A stretch of DNA of 16,149 nt, from assembly GCA_023419995.1 (NCBI GenBank), contig JAEZXF010000081.1:1-16149 (forward strand), given 5' to 3'. The translations under genes were made by a program, and so were the position numbers. How positions within the stretch are numbered: position 1 is the first letter of the stretch; every line of letters starts with the position of its first letter. This stretch comes from Pseudomonadota bacterium. GTDB lineage: Bacteria; Pseudomonadota; Alphaproteobacteria; Rhizobiales; Rhizobiaceae. Of the stretch, positions 6,546 to 16,149 are shown one piece after another. The notes beneath the pieces are model-generated. The model was given only the letters and a program-made list of their open reading frames with translations. It was not told where the DNA came from and did no database searches.

Positions 6546-7787
6546 CTAGCTGCGGTAGTCGCCGTTGATGGCGACGTATTCCTTCGTCAGGTCGCACGTC
6601 CACACCGTCGCCTTGCCGCGGCCGAGGCCGAGATCGACGCGGATGGCGACCTCGTCGCGCTTCATGTAGGCCGAGGTCTCCTCCTCGGAATAGCCGGGGT
6701 CGCGCTCGCCCTCGTGGGCGACGCGGATGTCGCCGAACCAGATCGCCAGACGGTCGCGGTCGGCGGGCTCGCCGGCCTTGCCGACGGCCATGACGACGCG
6801 ACCCCAGTTGGCGTCCTCGCCGGCGACCGCGGTCTTGACCAGCGGCGAATTGGCGATCGACAGCGCGATGCGCTTGGCCGAGCGGGCCGATTTCGCGCCC
6901 GTCACCGTCACCTCGACCTGCTTGCGCGCGCCCTCGCCGTCGCGGACGGCCTGCAAGGCGAGGTGCTTGAGGATGCGGTTCAGCGCCCGGCGGAACCCTG
7001 CCAGCCGCGGATCCTTCGGGTCGGCGATGCGCGGCGCGCCGCGCCTTTCGGCGGCGCCGGTGGCGAACAGGATCAAGGTGTCGCTGGTCGAGGTGTCGCT
7101 GTCGACGGTGACCGCGTTGAAGGTCTTGCCGACGCCCTTCGACAGCATGTCCTGCAGCACGGCCGCCTCGATCGGCGCGTCGGTGGCGATGAAGGACAGC
7201 ATCGTCGCCATGTCGGGCGCGATCATGCCGGCGCCCTTGGCGATGCCGTTGATGGTCACGTCCGTCCCGTCCAGCGCCACCGTTGCGGTGGCGTATTTCG
7301 GGTAGGTGTCGGTGGTCATGATTGCCTTGCCTGCCTCGGCCCAGCGGCCGGGCTCGGCGCCGGCGACCAGCCCGTCGAGGAGATGCGCGAACTTGCCCGG
7401 ATCGAGCGGCTCGCCGATCACGCCGGTGGAGGCGAGAAACACGTCGCTCTCGCGGCAGCCGGCGGCTTTCGCCGCCGCCTTGCCGGTCGCCGCCGTCGTC
7501 TCGCGGCCGCGCCTGCGGGTGAAGGCGTTGGCGTTGCCGGAATTGACGACGAGGATGCGCGCCTTGCCGGCGGGAAGGTTCTGCCGGCAGAAGTCGACCG
7601 GGGCGGAGGGGCACTTCGAGCGGGTGAACACGCCGGCGACCGTCGTGCCCTCGTCGAACACCATCGCCAGAAGGTCCGTGCGGCCCTTGTACTTGATGCC
7701 GGCTTCGGCGGTGGCGATGCGCACGCCCTCGACGGGCGGCATCCTGGGTTGCTTCCGGGGAGCGAGCGGGGAAACGGTATCCGACAT
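6546..7787 (-). CDS. argJ: Bifunctional glutamate N-acetyltransferase / amino-acid acetyltransferase ArgJ
   Basis: ArgJ moves the acetyl group from N-acetylornithine to glutamate, giving ornithine and N-acetylglutamate in the cyclic arginine pathway. Some members also use acetyl-CoA. The 413-aa length and motifs fit: [10 protein letters not shown] (58-67), [12 protein letters not shown] (79-90), [11 protein letters not shown] (117-127), IMTTDTYPK (156-164), and the self-cleavage site [14 protein letters not shown] (184-197). Cleavage there falls before Thr195, which becomes the N-terminal nucleophile of the beta chain. [15 protein letters not shown] lies in the beta chain and [17 protein letters not shown] is also conserved. 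The start ATG at 7787 is 16 bases downstream of the parvulin stop. It is cytoplasmic. N-terminal [10 protein letters not shown] closely resembles the rhizobial form. Confidence 0.96.
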   Translation of the reverse strand: MSDTVSPLAPRKQPRMPPVEGVRIATAEAGIKYKGRTDLLAMVFDEGTTVAGVFTRSKCPSAPVDFCRQNLPAGKARILVVNSGNANAFTRRRGRETTAATGKAAAKAAGCRESDVFLASTGVIGEPLDPGKFAHLLDGLVAGAEPGRWAEAGKAIMTTDTYPKYATATVALDGTDVTINGIAKGAGMIAPDMATMLSFIATDAPIEAAVLQDMLSKGVGKTFNAVTVDSDTSTSDTLILFATGAAERRGAPRIADPKDPRLAGFRRALNRILKHLALQAVRDGEGARKQVEVTVTGAKSARSAKRIALSIANSPLVKTAVAGEDANWGRVVMAVGKAGEPADRDRLAIWFGDIRVAHEGERDPGYSEEETSAYMKRDEVAIRVDLGLGRGKATVWTCDLTKEYVAINGDYRS

Positions 7788-7803
7788 CTTCCGCCGCCGG
7801 TCT

Positions 7804-8685
7804 CTACTGGTTGCCGTCTTCTTCGCCGGCGTCCTCGCCGGCCGGCTCGAGCGCCGCCTTCAGCGCCGGGTCGGCGATGTCGACGGAGGCGCCCTCGCGC
7901 AGCTCGGTCACCTTGGCGAAGTAGGTCTCGCGCAGCAGCAGCGAGCGGAACTGATCGGCGACCTGCTCGAATGCCGGCGGCTGCTGGATGCGCTTGTCCT
8001 CGACCTTGATGACGTGCCAGCCGAACTGGGTCTGCACCGGCTCCTTGGAGTAGCTGCCGACCTCCATGGCGAAGGCGGCCTGCTCGAATTCCGGCACCAT
8101 GCGGCCCGCGGCGAAGTAGCCGAGATCGCCGCCCTGCGCCGCGGCGCCGTCCTTGGACTTCTCCTTGGCGATGGCCTCGAAGTCGCCGCCGGCGTCGAGC
8201 TCCTTGATGATGGCCTCGGCCTCTTCCTTGGTCTCGACGATGATGTGGCGGGCGCGCACCTCGTTGGTCGGCGGCGTCTCGGCGATCTGCCTGTCGTAGC
8301 GGGCGCGGACCGCCTCGTCCGTCACCTTGTCGGCGATCTCCTTGTCGATATAGGAGCTGTGCAGCGCGCGCTGGCGCAGGAGCGTCATGCGGCGCTCGAA
8401 CTCGGTGCCCTCGGCGAGGCCGGCCTTCTCCGCCTCGGCGGCCATCAGCCGGATCTCGATGATCGCCGACAGCGCGGCCGCGCGGCGCTGCTCCTCGGGA
8501 AGCTGCGCGAACTGCTGGTCGAGGTCGGCCATGGCCACCGCGAGGTCGGTCTCGGTGACGGTCTCGCCGTTGACGGTGGCGACGACGGCGTCCTGCTGCG
8601 CGAGCGCGAAGGGGGCCGAGAACGCGATCATGGCGGCGGCGGCGCCGATGCGCACAAACGACAGGCCGCGGAAGGAATGCTGCAT
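7804..8685 (-). CDS. Secreted parvulin-type peptidylprolyl isomerase (PpiC/SurA-like)
   Basis: This is a periplasmic folding factor that isomerises prolyl bonds in exported proteins. With ATG 8685 as start (293 aa) there is a clean signal peptide: basic start [12 protein letters not shown], hydrophobic core [14 protein letters not shown], and cleavage expected after ALA at 27-29. The start is supported by GGAG eight bases upstream. A longer frame from 8742 would bury the signal peptide and was rejected. A helical SurA_N-like region (35-135) precedes the rotamase domain at about 143-230, which shows [38 protein letters not shown] and [10 protein letters not shown]. The tail is acidic (GEDAGEEDG). 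It heads the minus-strand operon with argJ and is divergent from secA, which drives the export this protein itself needs. Confidence 0.92.
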   Translation of the reverse strand: MQHSFRGLSFVRIGAAAAMIAFSAPFALAQQDAVVATVNGETVTETDLAVAMADLDQQFAQLPEEQRRAAALSAIIEIRLMAAEAEKAGLAEGTEFERRMTLLRQRALHSSYIDKEIADKVTDEAVRARYDRQIAETPPTNEVRARHIIVETKEEAEAIIKELDAGGDFEAIAKEKSKDGAAAQGGDLGYFAAGRMVPEFEQAAFAMEVGSYSKEPVQTQFGWHVIKVEDKRIQQPPAFEQVADQFRSLLLRETYFAKVTELREGASVDIADPALKAALEPAGEDAGEEDGNQ

Positions 8686-8783
8686 GGAACGACTCCAGTA
8701 GGGGATTGCCGGACCGGGATGAAACCCCTCAAACCGGCGCAAATGTGGCGATTTTCAGCGGGCTTACGGCAGGGCAAGCGGCG

Positions 8784-8812
8784 TTGACATCGCTTGTGCC
8801 CCCTCTTATCTG
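8784..8812 (+). promoter_or_regulatory. Probable secA promoter
   Basis: A perfect -35 box TTGACA (8784-8789) is followed after 17 bases by TATCTG (8807-8812), or after 16 bases by TTATCT, as the -10. It points at secA, giving an untranslated leader of about 120 bases. The surrounding 8686-8938 region shows no gene. The -10 is weak against the E. coli consensus, as is common in rhizobia. Confidence 0.55.
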
Positions 8813-8938
8813 TCCTTCGGCTTGGCGTCCAGAAGCGATTTGTGAGCGCCATTTCCAGCTTTCCGGCCCGCGGAATTCTACACGGCGGCGGGCCAAGGCC
8901 GCGGCGATGCGCGGCGTTCCGTTCTGAAAGGACCATTC

Positions 8939-11665
<2,727 letters not shown>

Positions 11666-11686
11666 GAACCCGCCCACACCCCTCCG

Positions 11687-11716
11687 CCGCGCACGGGCCT
11701 GCCGGGGCGCGGTTTT
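11687..11716 (+). terminator. Probable secA terminator
   Basis: CCGCGC (11687-11692) pairs with GCGCGG (11707-11712), and an inner CGG (11694-11696) pairs with CCG (11702-11704) around a GCCTG loop. The stem is directly followed by TTTT. It starts 21 bases after the secA stop. The stem has a small internal loop and the T-run is short, so efficiency is uncertain. Confidence 0.5.
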
Positions 11717-11733
11717 CGTCTGGAAGAATAGTT

Positions 11734-11750
11734 AAGTAATAGCTTTACTT
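11734..11750. promoter_or_regulatory. AT-rich inverted repeat upstream of the ArsR gene
   Basis: AAGTAA (11734-11739) and TTACTT (11745-11750) form a perfect 6-bp inverted repeat with a 5-base spacer, inside the most AT-rich patch of the window (11726-11755). It lies where the ArsR promoter should be, so it is a candidate second operator or promoter element. No firm -35/-10 pair could be assigned. Confidence 0.3.
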
Positions 11751-11773
11751 TTTCTCCTGGCACGGCGAGGCGC

Positions 11774-11792
11774 CGGAGATAAGTTAACTCCG
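11774..11792 (+). promoter_or_regulatory. Dyad over ribosome site and start codon of the ArsR gene, candidate operator
   Basis: CGGAG-A-TAA-G-TTA-A-CTCCG is a 19-base dyad with eight of nine positions pairing. It includes the only GGAG ribosome-site candidate (11775-11778) and ends on the G of the GTG start. ArsR-family repressors bind such short dyads near their own start. At the RNA level it could also hide the ribosome site. The role is inferred from position and symmetry. Confidence 0.4.
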
Positions 11793-12271
11793 TGCTTAAT
11801 CATTCGGCGCCCATCGATCCGATCTTCCACGCCCTTGCCGACCCGGTCCGCCGGAGCCTGGTGGAGCGCCTGTCGTTCGGCCCCGCCTCGGTCAGCGAGC
11901 TTGCCCGGCCGCTGCCGATCTCGCTGCCGGGCGTGGTGCAGCACCTCGCCGTCCTCGAGGGCAGCGGCCTCGTCCGCACCTGCACGCTGGACGGCGCGGC
12001 GCTCGCCGCCGTAGACGGCTGGCTGACCGACCAGCGCCGCCGCTGGGAGCACCGGTTCGACCGGCCCGGCGCCTTTCTTTCCGGGGAAGCCCCAGGGGCC
12101 GGATCCGAGGCTTCGCCTTCACCGAGCAGGGCGCGTATCGCGACGGCGACGTCGCCGGACGGGAGGAGGGGACCCGGGCGCTTCTGGAAGCGCTGGCGGG
12201 CGAGATCGCCCGCGCGGCCTGAGGCATCCGCCCTCCTGCTTCCGCGCCGGTCCGGGTGGAAAAGTTCCTAG
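11792..12271 (+). CDS. ArsR-family HTH regulator, probably damaged (wing deletion and read-through C-terminus)
   Basis: The N-terminal part is a clear ArsR/SmtB regulator of the type paired with AHSA1/SRPBCC genes: FHALADPVRRSLVERL (12-27), then PASVSELARPLPISLPGVVQHLAVLEGSGLVR (31-62) with helix-turn-helix. In relatives as I know them, GLVR is followed by about eight residues of the beta-wing (SEKVGRVR-like) before TCxL. Here GLVR runs straight into TCTLDGAALAA, so the wing seems deleted in frame. The helix DGWLTDQRRRWEHRFDRPGAFL (75-96) is normal. From about residue 100 on, the frame enters the remnant of the deleted neighbour in a wrong frame and gives an Arg/Ser-rich tail that stops by chance inside the patatin gene's end. 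The GTG 11792 start agrees with family N-termini but has an unusually distant ribosome site. It is likely a decaying gene. Confidence 0.6.
   Translation: MLNHSAPIDPIFHALADPVRRSLVERLSFGPASVSELARPLPISLPGVVQHLAVLEGSGLVRTCTLDGAALAAVDGWLTDQRRRWEHRFDRPGAFLSGEAPGAGSEASPSPSRARIATATSPDGRRGPGRFWKRWRARSPARPEASALLLPRRSGWKSS
12106..12222 (+). pseudogene. C-terminal remnant of an AHSA1/SRPBCC-domain gene
   Basis: In the frame of 12106-12222 (not the ArsR frame) the translation is RGFAFTEQGAYRDGDVAG followed by REEGTRALLEALAGEIARAA and a TGA. This matches the end of AHSA1/SRPBCC proteins (LxFTEQGAFxDGxDxxxxREEGTRxLLDxL) that normally sit directly downstream of this kind of ArsR regulator. Only the last 38 codons are left. 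The first 100 or more codons, including the start, are absent, because ArsR sequence continues to within about 20 bases of the remnant. One deletion joining the two genes explains this. The family comparison is from memory. Confidence 0.6.
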
Positions 12272-13194
12272 CGCGACAGCATGTCGGTGATCGCGTCGAG
12301 GGAGGCCTCGACGGCGGCCCTGCCGGCGGCGATGGCCTCGCCGGCGCGGTCAAAGTCCATCAGGTTGATCGCAGCGACCTCGGGGGCGATCAGCACGTGC
12401 GGCGGCTCGCCCGCCAGCCGCGAGCGGGTGATCTTCTCCTGCATGATGTTCAGCGAGTTGACCAGCACGTCGAAATAGCCCGGCGCATGCGGCCCGCCCT
12501 TGACCAGATAGGGCAGGAAGCGTCCGGCGGGATCGCGCAGCGCGGCGGGGATCTGCTCCAGCATCTGCGAGATGCGCAGGGTGCGCGCGGCTTCCTCGTC
12601 CTCGCCGAGGCCGGCGCGCAGCTTTTCCCGGCGGCGGCCGAGCAGGCCCTGGCCGACATGGACGGCGATGACGAAGTCAGCGCCCAGCGCCCGGCACGTA
12701 GAGACGGGAACCTGGTTGACCAGCCCGCCGTCGACCAGCCATTTGCCGTCGAGCAGCATGGGGCTGAAGATGCCGGGCATCGAGATCGAGGCGCGGATCG
12801 CGGCGTCCGCCGGCCCGCTCTGCAGCCAGATCTCGCGCCCGTCGGCAAGGTCGGTCGCCACCGCGGCGAAGGCGGTCGGCAACCCTTCGATCGGCTGGTC
12901 GATGCCGAGGTCGCGCAGCAGGCGCTGGATGCGCTGGCCCTCGATGACGCCGCCGGTGGCGAGGCTGACGTCGACCAGCGACATGATCATGCGCCGGTCC
13001 ACGGCGGTCGCCCATGCCTTCAGCGCGTCGAGCCTGCCGGCGGCATGCGCCCCGCCGACCAGGGCGCCCATCGAGGTGCCGGCGATGGCGACCGGCTCTA
13101 TCCCGGCGTCGAGCAGGGCCTCGACCACGCCGATATGCGACCAGCCGCGCGCCGCGCCGCCGCCGAGCGCCAGACCGACCCTGTAGTTCGCCAT
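12268..13194 (-). CDS. Patatin-like phospholipase family protein (RssA/NTE type)
   Basis: This 308-aa protein is a putative lipid acyl hydrolase using a Ser-Asp dyad. The oxyanion-hole motif GGGAARG is at 11-17, the nucleophile is Ser41 in GTSMG, and the second catalytic residue is Asp155 in the DGG motif (WLVDGGLVNQVPV). ASISMPGIFSPM (135-146) and the following strand structure also fit bacterial RssA-like proteins. The start MANYRVGLALGGG at 13194 was preferred over an in-frame ATG at 13287, whose extra 31 residues are Arg/Ala-rich and overlap an intergenic repeat. There is no signal peptide, so it is probably cytoplasmic or membrane-associated. Its 3' end overlaps the ArsR frame by four bases, convergently. 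Substrate and physiological role are unknown. Confidence 0.9.
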   Translation of the reverse strand: MANYRVGLALGGGAARGWSHIGVVEALLDAGIEPVAIAGTSMGALVGGAHAAGRLDALKAWATAVDRRMIMSLVDVSLATGGVIEGQRIQRLLRDLGIDQPIEGLPTAFAAVATDLADGREIWLQSGPADAAIRASISMPGIFSPMLLDGKWLVDGGLVNQVPVSTCRALGADFVIAVHVGQGLLGRRREKLRAGLGEDEEAARTLRISQMLEQIPAALRDPAGRFLPYLVKGGPHAPGYFDVLVNSLNIMQEKITRSRLAGEPPHVLIAPEVAAINLMDFDRAGEAIAAGRAAVEASLDAITDMLSR

Positions 13195-13229
13195 CACCCG
13201 CCCCGCATCCGTCCGCGTCGCGGCGCATG

Positions 13230-13296
13230 CTAGAGCAATTCCGGCGGGAGCGCGACGCGGTTTCCGCCCGGAACGGCGTGAAAACAAGAAGATAGG
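13230..13296 (+). repeat. Rhizobial CTAGAGCAATTCC-type intergenic repeat
   Basis: The stretch opens with CTAGAGCAATTCCGG, has a central GCGGTTTCCGCCCGGAA, and ends GTGAAAACAAGAAGATAG. This is very close to a dispersed element I know from Mesorhizobium-type genomes (TAGAGCAATTCC, then CGGTTTTCCGTCCGGAATTGCG, then TAAAAACAAAGAG). The arms around TTCCGGCGGGA and TTCCGCCCGGAA form an imperfect hairpin. It sits in the 208-base divergent gap between the patatin gene and the flippase and could influence either promoter. Confidence 0.55.
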
Positions 13297-13402
13297 CCGC
13301 CTCGTCCTCGCGCGGCGTAGCGGGCTGCCGGCGGCGTCTCACCGATTCTTAAAGACTCCGCGCTAAGGCTCCGGGAGCGAGTGCGACAAGCGGAGTGTGT
13401 GC

Positions 13403-14815
13403 GTGCGTTTTTCCGCCGTATCGACGGCCGACCGGCTGCTGCCGGAGCCTGTGGCTGCGCGGGTGCGCCCGCTGCTCGACCGCGTCGACGGCCTGTTCTT
13501 CGCCGCCGACGAGCGCGGCCATGCCGGGCGCGCCTCGCTGGTCGCCTTCGCGATCCGCATCGCCAGCGCCGCCATCGCGCTCGTCAGCCAGGTGCTGATG
13601 GCGCGCTGGATGGGCGGCTTCGACTACGGCGTCTTCGTCCTCGTCTGGACGGTGATGATCATGGTCGGCGACATCTCCTGCCTCGGCTTCCAGACCTCGA
13701 TCATCCGCTTCATCCCGGAATATCGCGAGCGCCGCCAGCCGGCGGAGCTCAGGGGCGCGATCCAGGCGGCGCGCGTCTTCGTGCTGGTCACGTCCAGCCT
13801 CGTCGCCGCGCTCGGCCTCGCCGGGGTGTGGCTGTTCTCGGATCGGATCGAGAGCTACTACGTGCTGCCGTTCTATCTCGGCCTCGCCTGCCTGCCGGTG
13901 ATCGCGCTGTCCGACGTGCTCGAGGGCGTGGCGCGGGCCAACGGCTGGTCCGTCCTGGCGCTGGCGCCGGTCTATATCGTGCGGCCGCTGCTGATCCTGG
14001 CGCTGATGGGCGGCGCGGTCGTGCTCGGCCATCCGCCGAGCGCGCAGGTCGCGGTTGTGTGCGCGCTTCTCGCCACGCTCGCCACCACGGTCTACCAGAT
14101 CGCCACCATCGTGCCGCCGGCCACGGCCGAGGTGAGGGGCGTCGCGCCCCGGTTCCGCCTGCGCGAGTGGGTGGCGGTGTCGCTGCCGATCTTCCTCGTC
14201 GACGGCTTCTTCTACCTGCACACCAATGCCGACATCCTGATGATCGGCTGGTTCATGCAGCCCGACGACGTCGGCGTCTATTTCGCCACGCTCAAGCTGC
14301 TGGCGCTGGTCCACTTCGTCTATTTCGCGGTCAAGGCCGGCGTCGCCCAGCGCTACGCGCAATATGCGCATGGCGGCGACCACGAGCGGCTCGCCGCGTT
14401 CGCGCGCGAGACCGTGTCGTGGACCTTCTGGCCGTCGCTCGCCATGGCGGCGCTGATGCTCCTCCTCGGCAAGCCGATGCTGATGCTGTTCGGGCCGGGC
14501 TTCGAGGCCGGCTATACGCTGCTGTTCCCGCTGATGGCCGGGGTGGTGGCGCGCGCCGCGGTCGGGCCGGCCGAGAGCCTCCTGACGATGAGCGGCCATC
14601 AGAACGCCTGTGCCACGGTGTTCGGGGTCACGCTCGCCGTCAATCTCGGGCTCAACCTGGCGCTGATCCCGTCATGGGGGCTATGGGGCGCGGCGACCGC
14701 GACGGCGATCGCCATGGGCGTCGAGGCGCTGCTTCTGGCGCTGACCGTCCATCGCCGGCTGGGAATTGTGATGATCGTGCCGCTCGGCGGCAAGAGACAA
14801 GAGGCCTTGCGATGA
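13403..14815 (+). CDS. Polysaccharide biosynthesis flippase (Wzx/MATE-like membrane protein)
   Basis: This integral inner-membrane protein of about 470 aa probably flips lipid-linked sugar units outward. After a 45-residue soluble start the first helices carry ASLVAFAIRIASAAIALVSQ and ARWMGGFDYGVFVLVWTVM, the usual opening of polysaccharide-synthesis (PST) flippases, followed by FQTSIIRFIPEY. Further hydrophobic segments bring the total to about twelve to fourteen, with HTNADILMIGWFMQPDDVGVYFATLKLL in the middle as in Wzx proteins and PSWGLWGAATATAIA near the end. The GTG at 13403 has GGAG seven bases upstream. A GTG at 13397 is too close to that site. The stop overlaps the next gene as ATGA (14812-14815). 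The exported polymer cannot be inferred. Confidence 0.85.
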   Translation: MRFSAVSTADRLLPEPVAARVRPLLDRVDGLFFAADERGHAGRASLVAFAIRIASAAIALVSQVLMARWMGGFDYGVFVLVWTVMIMVGDISCLGFQTSIIRFIPEYRERRQPAELRGAIQAARVFVLVTSSLVAALGLAGVWLFSDRIESYYVLPFYLGLACLPVIALSDVLEGVARANGWSVLALAPVYIVRPLLILALMGGAVVLGHPPSAQVAVVCALLATLATTVYQIATIVPPATAEVRGVAPRFRLREWVAVSLPIFLVDGFFYLHTNADILMIGWFMQPDDVGVYFATLKLLALVHFVYFAVKAGVAQRYAQYAHGGDHERLAAFARETVSWTFWPSLAMAALMLLLGKPMLMLFGPGFEAGYTLLFPLMAGVVARAAVGPAESLLTMSGHQNACATVFGVTLAVNLGLNLALIPSWGLWGAATATAIAMGVEALLLALTVHRRLGIVMIVPLGGKRQEALR

Positions 14816-16053
14816 CCGCTGTTCCGCTTCTGGAGGAAGAGGGCGGCGTGCCCTCCGTCTCGACCGACATGGGGGGCCTCGCCGACGGGCGGCGGGTGCG
14901 GCGCTCGCTCGCCATCTATCCGGCGTCGGCCGGCTTCGAGCTGGTCGAGGAGCTGGAGCACCTGAGCGCGCGCTCGATCGAGCCGAACGTGTTCTTCAAC
15001 CCGCGTTTCCTTGCGCCGGCCATGCCGCGCCTCGACGACCGCGACGTGCGGCTCGCCGTCATCCGCGACGGCGACGAGGCGAAGAGCCGGCTGCGGCTTC
15101 TGGTGCCGTTCACGGTCGAGCGCCCGGCGCCGCCCTTCGGCGCGCCGATCCTGCGTACCTGGTCGAGCCCGTTCGGCCCGCTCGGCACGCCGCTGGTCGA
15201 CCGCGACGATCCGGCGGGCGTGATCTCGGATTTCCTCGAGATGCTGGCGCGGCCGCGCATCAAGCTGCCGAAGGTGTTCGCCTTTCCCGAGGTGCGGCTC
15301 GACGGGCCGTTCGCCGCGCTGGTCGGCGCCCATGCCGAGGCGCACGACCTGCCGATCTCGCTCGCCAACCGGGTGGAGCGGCCGCATCTCCAGGGCCATG
15401 CCGACGGCGACGACTACCTGCGCGCATCGCTGCGCGGCCATCACTTCCGCGAGTTCCGCCGGCTGAAGCGGCGGCTGGGTGAGCAGGGCGCGCCCGACTA
15501 CGCGGTGGCGCGCCAGCCGGAAGAGGTGCGCCTCGCCATCGAGGCGTTCCTGGCGCTGGAGGCGTCGGGCTGGAAGGGCCGCGCCCGCACGGCCATGGCC
15601 GTCGACCGCTACCGCGCCGCCTTCGTGCGCGAGGCCGCCCAGCGGCTCGCCGAGCGCGACCTGTGCCGGGTGCACCAGCTTTCGCTCGACGGCAGGGCCA
15701 TCGCCAGCCTCGTCGTCTTCGTCGAGGCGGGCGTCGCCTATACGTGGAAGACCGCCTACGACGAGGACTTCGCCCGCTTCTCGCCGGGAACGCTACTCGC
15801 CGTCGAGGCGACGCGGACGCTGCTCGATGATCCCAATGTCGACATCGCCGATTCCTGCACCGTGCCCGACCATCCGGTGATGAGCCGGTTGTGGCAGGAG
15901 CGCCGGCCGCTCGGCACGCTGGTGCTGGGCCTGTCGCCCGACGCCGGCCGCCAGACCCGGCAGGCCGCCTCGCAGCTCGACCTCTACCGCCAGACGCGCA
16001 ACGCCGTGCGCCTGCTGCGCGGCCGGGTCAAGCGCGCGTTCCGGCGGGGGTGA
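14812..16053 (+). CDS. CelD/BcsL-type GNAT acetyltransferase, polysaccharide-associated
   Basis: This 413-aa protein has the layout of the acetyltransferase_6 (CelD/BcsL) family. A first subdomain contains EPNVFFNPRFLAPAM (57-71), the typical substrate-side signature, then RLAVIRDG and LLVPFTVERP. A second GNAT-like half holds LRGHHFREFRRLKRRL (207-222), FLALEASGWKGRARTAM (246-262), RDLCRVHQLSLDGRAIASLVVF (282-303) and AYTWKTAYDEDFARFSPGTLL (309-329). The SGWKGR and SPGTLL segments are family hallmarks. These enzymes are found in cellulose and exopolysaccharide loci and are thought to acylate sugars or precursors. Translation is coupled to the flippase. The C-terminus is strongly basic (LLRGRVKRAFRRG). 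There is no signal peptide. The acceptor is unknown. Confidence 0.85.
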   Translation: MTAVPLLEEEGGVPSVSTDMGGLADGRRVRRSLAIYPASAGFELVEELEHLSARSIEPNVFFNPRFLAPAMPRLDDRDVRLAVIRDGDEAKSRLRLLVPFTVERPAPPFGAPILRTWSSPFGPLGTPLVDRDDPAGVISDFLEMLARPRIKLPKVFAFPEVRLDGPFAALVGAHAEAHDLPISLANRVERPHLQGHADGDDYLRASLRGHHFREFRRLKRRLGEQGAPDYAVARQPEEVRLAIEAFLALEASGWKGRARTAMAVDRYRAAFVREAAQRLAERDLCRVHQLSLDGRAIASLVVFVEAGVAYTWKTAYDEDFARFSPGTLLAVEATRTLLDDPNVDIADSCTVPDHPVMSRLWQERRPLGTLVLGLSPDAGRQTRQAASQLDLYRQTRNAVRLLRGRVKRAFRRG

Positions 16054-16083
16054 AGGCCGACATGCTTTCGGGCGTCGGCGCAG

Positions 16084-16131
16084 CCCCTCACCTGCCTGCC
16101 GGCATCCTCTCCCCGTAAACGGGGAGAGGAG
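16084..16131 (+). repeat. RIME-like palindromic repeat, copy 3
   Basis: The unit starts CCCCTCACCTG, continues CCTGCCGGCAT, and has a perfect 11-bp palindrome, CCTCTCCCCGT (16106-16116) with ACGGGGAGAGG (16119-16129), around AA. It has the same order and spacing as the unit at 5100-5147 and lies 31 bases after the acetyltransferase stop, where it may also serve as the transcript's 3' hairpin. Confidence 0.75.
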
Positions 16132-16149
16132 GACTGGCCGCAATCTCGC

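Noticed and set aside
8628..8742. Longer start for the parvulin gene at 8742
   Set aside because: It would add 19 residues ahead of a clean signal peptide, while GGAG is well placed for the ATG at 8685.
13195..13287. Longer start for the patatin gene at 13287
   Set aside because: The extra residues overlap an intergenic repeat and have no family similarity. MANYRVGLALGGG is the usual beginning.

Overview
This is a GC-rich chromosomal window of ordinary core and semi-core genes. It most likely comes from an alphaproteobacterium of the order Hyphomicrobiales (Rhizobiales), of the Mesorhizobium/Aminobacter/Phyllobacteriaceae type. The assignment rests on the alphaproteobacterial form of ArgJ and SecA, the secA / parvulin / argJ / acetyltransferase / mutT gene order, and intergenic repeats of the kind common in rhizobia. 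No phage, integrase, transposase, tRNA, rRNA or CRISPR was seen.

Layout. (1) Positions 1-382 hold the 3' end of a TlpA/ResA-like thioredoxin. (2) Positions 629-4424, plus strand, hold a tightly packed branched-chain amino acid (HAAT-type) ABC importer operon in the order livG, livF, livH, livM. No substrate-binding protein gene is in the window. (3) Positions 4425-5308 are 884 bases with no credible gene. They contain a run of strong stem-loops (4634-4945), a GAAA-loop hairpin followed by six T (5006-5040), and two inverted palindromic repeat units (5100-5147 and 5213-5238). (4) Positions 5309-8685, minus strand, are an apparent operon read right to left: a secreted parvulin-type prolyl isomerase, argJ, a GNAT acetyltransferase and a MutT-type Nudix hydrolase. 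(5) secA (8939-11665) is divergent from that operon, with a recognisable promoter (8784-8812) and a probable terminator. (6) Positions 11734-12271 hold an ArsR-type regulator with a dyad over its start codon. It appears to have lost its DNA-binding wing, and it runs into the last 38 codons of an otherwise deleted AHSA1/SRPBCC partner gene. (7) A patatin-like phospholipase (minus, 12268-13194) follows. (8) Positions 13403-16053 hold a polysaccharide flippase translationally coupled to a CelD/BcsL-type acetyltransferase, with another copy of the palindromic repeat just downstream.

How the genes work together. LivGFHM form the membrane and ATPase core of one importer and need a binding protein encoded elsewhere. 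SecA drives preproteins through SecYEG, and the divergent parvulin is itself an exported folding factor, so the two face the same pathway. ArgJ makes ornithine and N-acetylglutamate for arginine synthesis, while its two downstream passengers are an acetyltransferase of unknown substrate and a nucleotide-pool or housekeeping Nudix enzyme. The flippase and acetyltransferase pair suggests export and decoration of a surface polysaccharide.

The least explained parts are the structured intergenic stretch at 4634-5040 and the decayed ArsR/AHSA1 locus. All calls were made by reading the sequence, with no database search or folding program.
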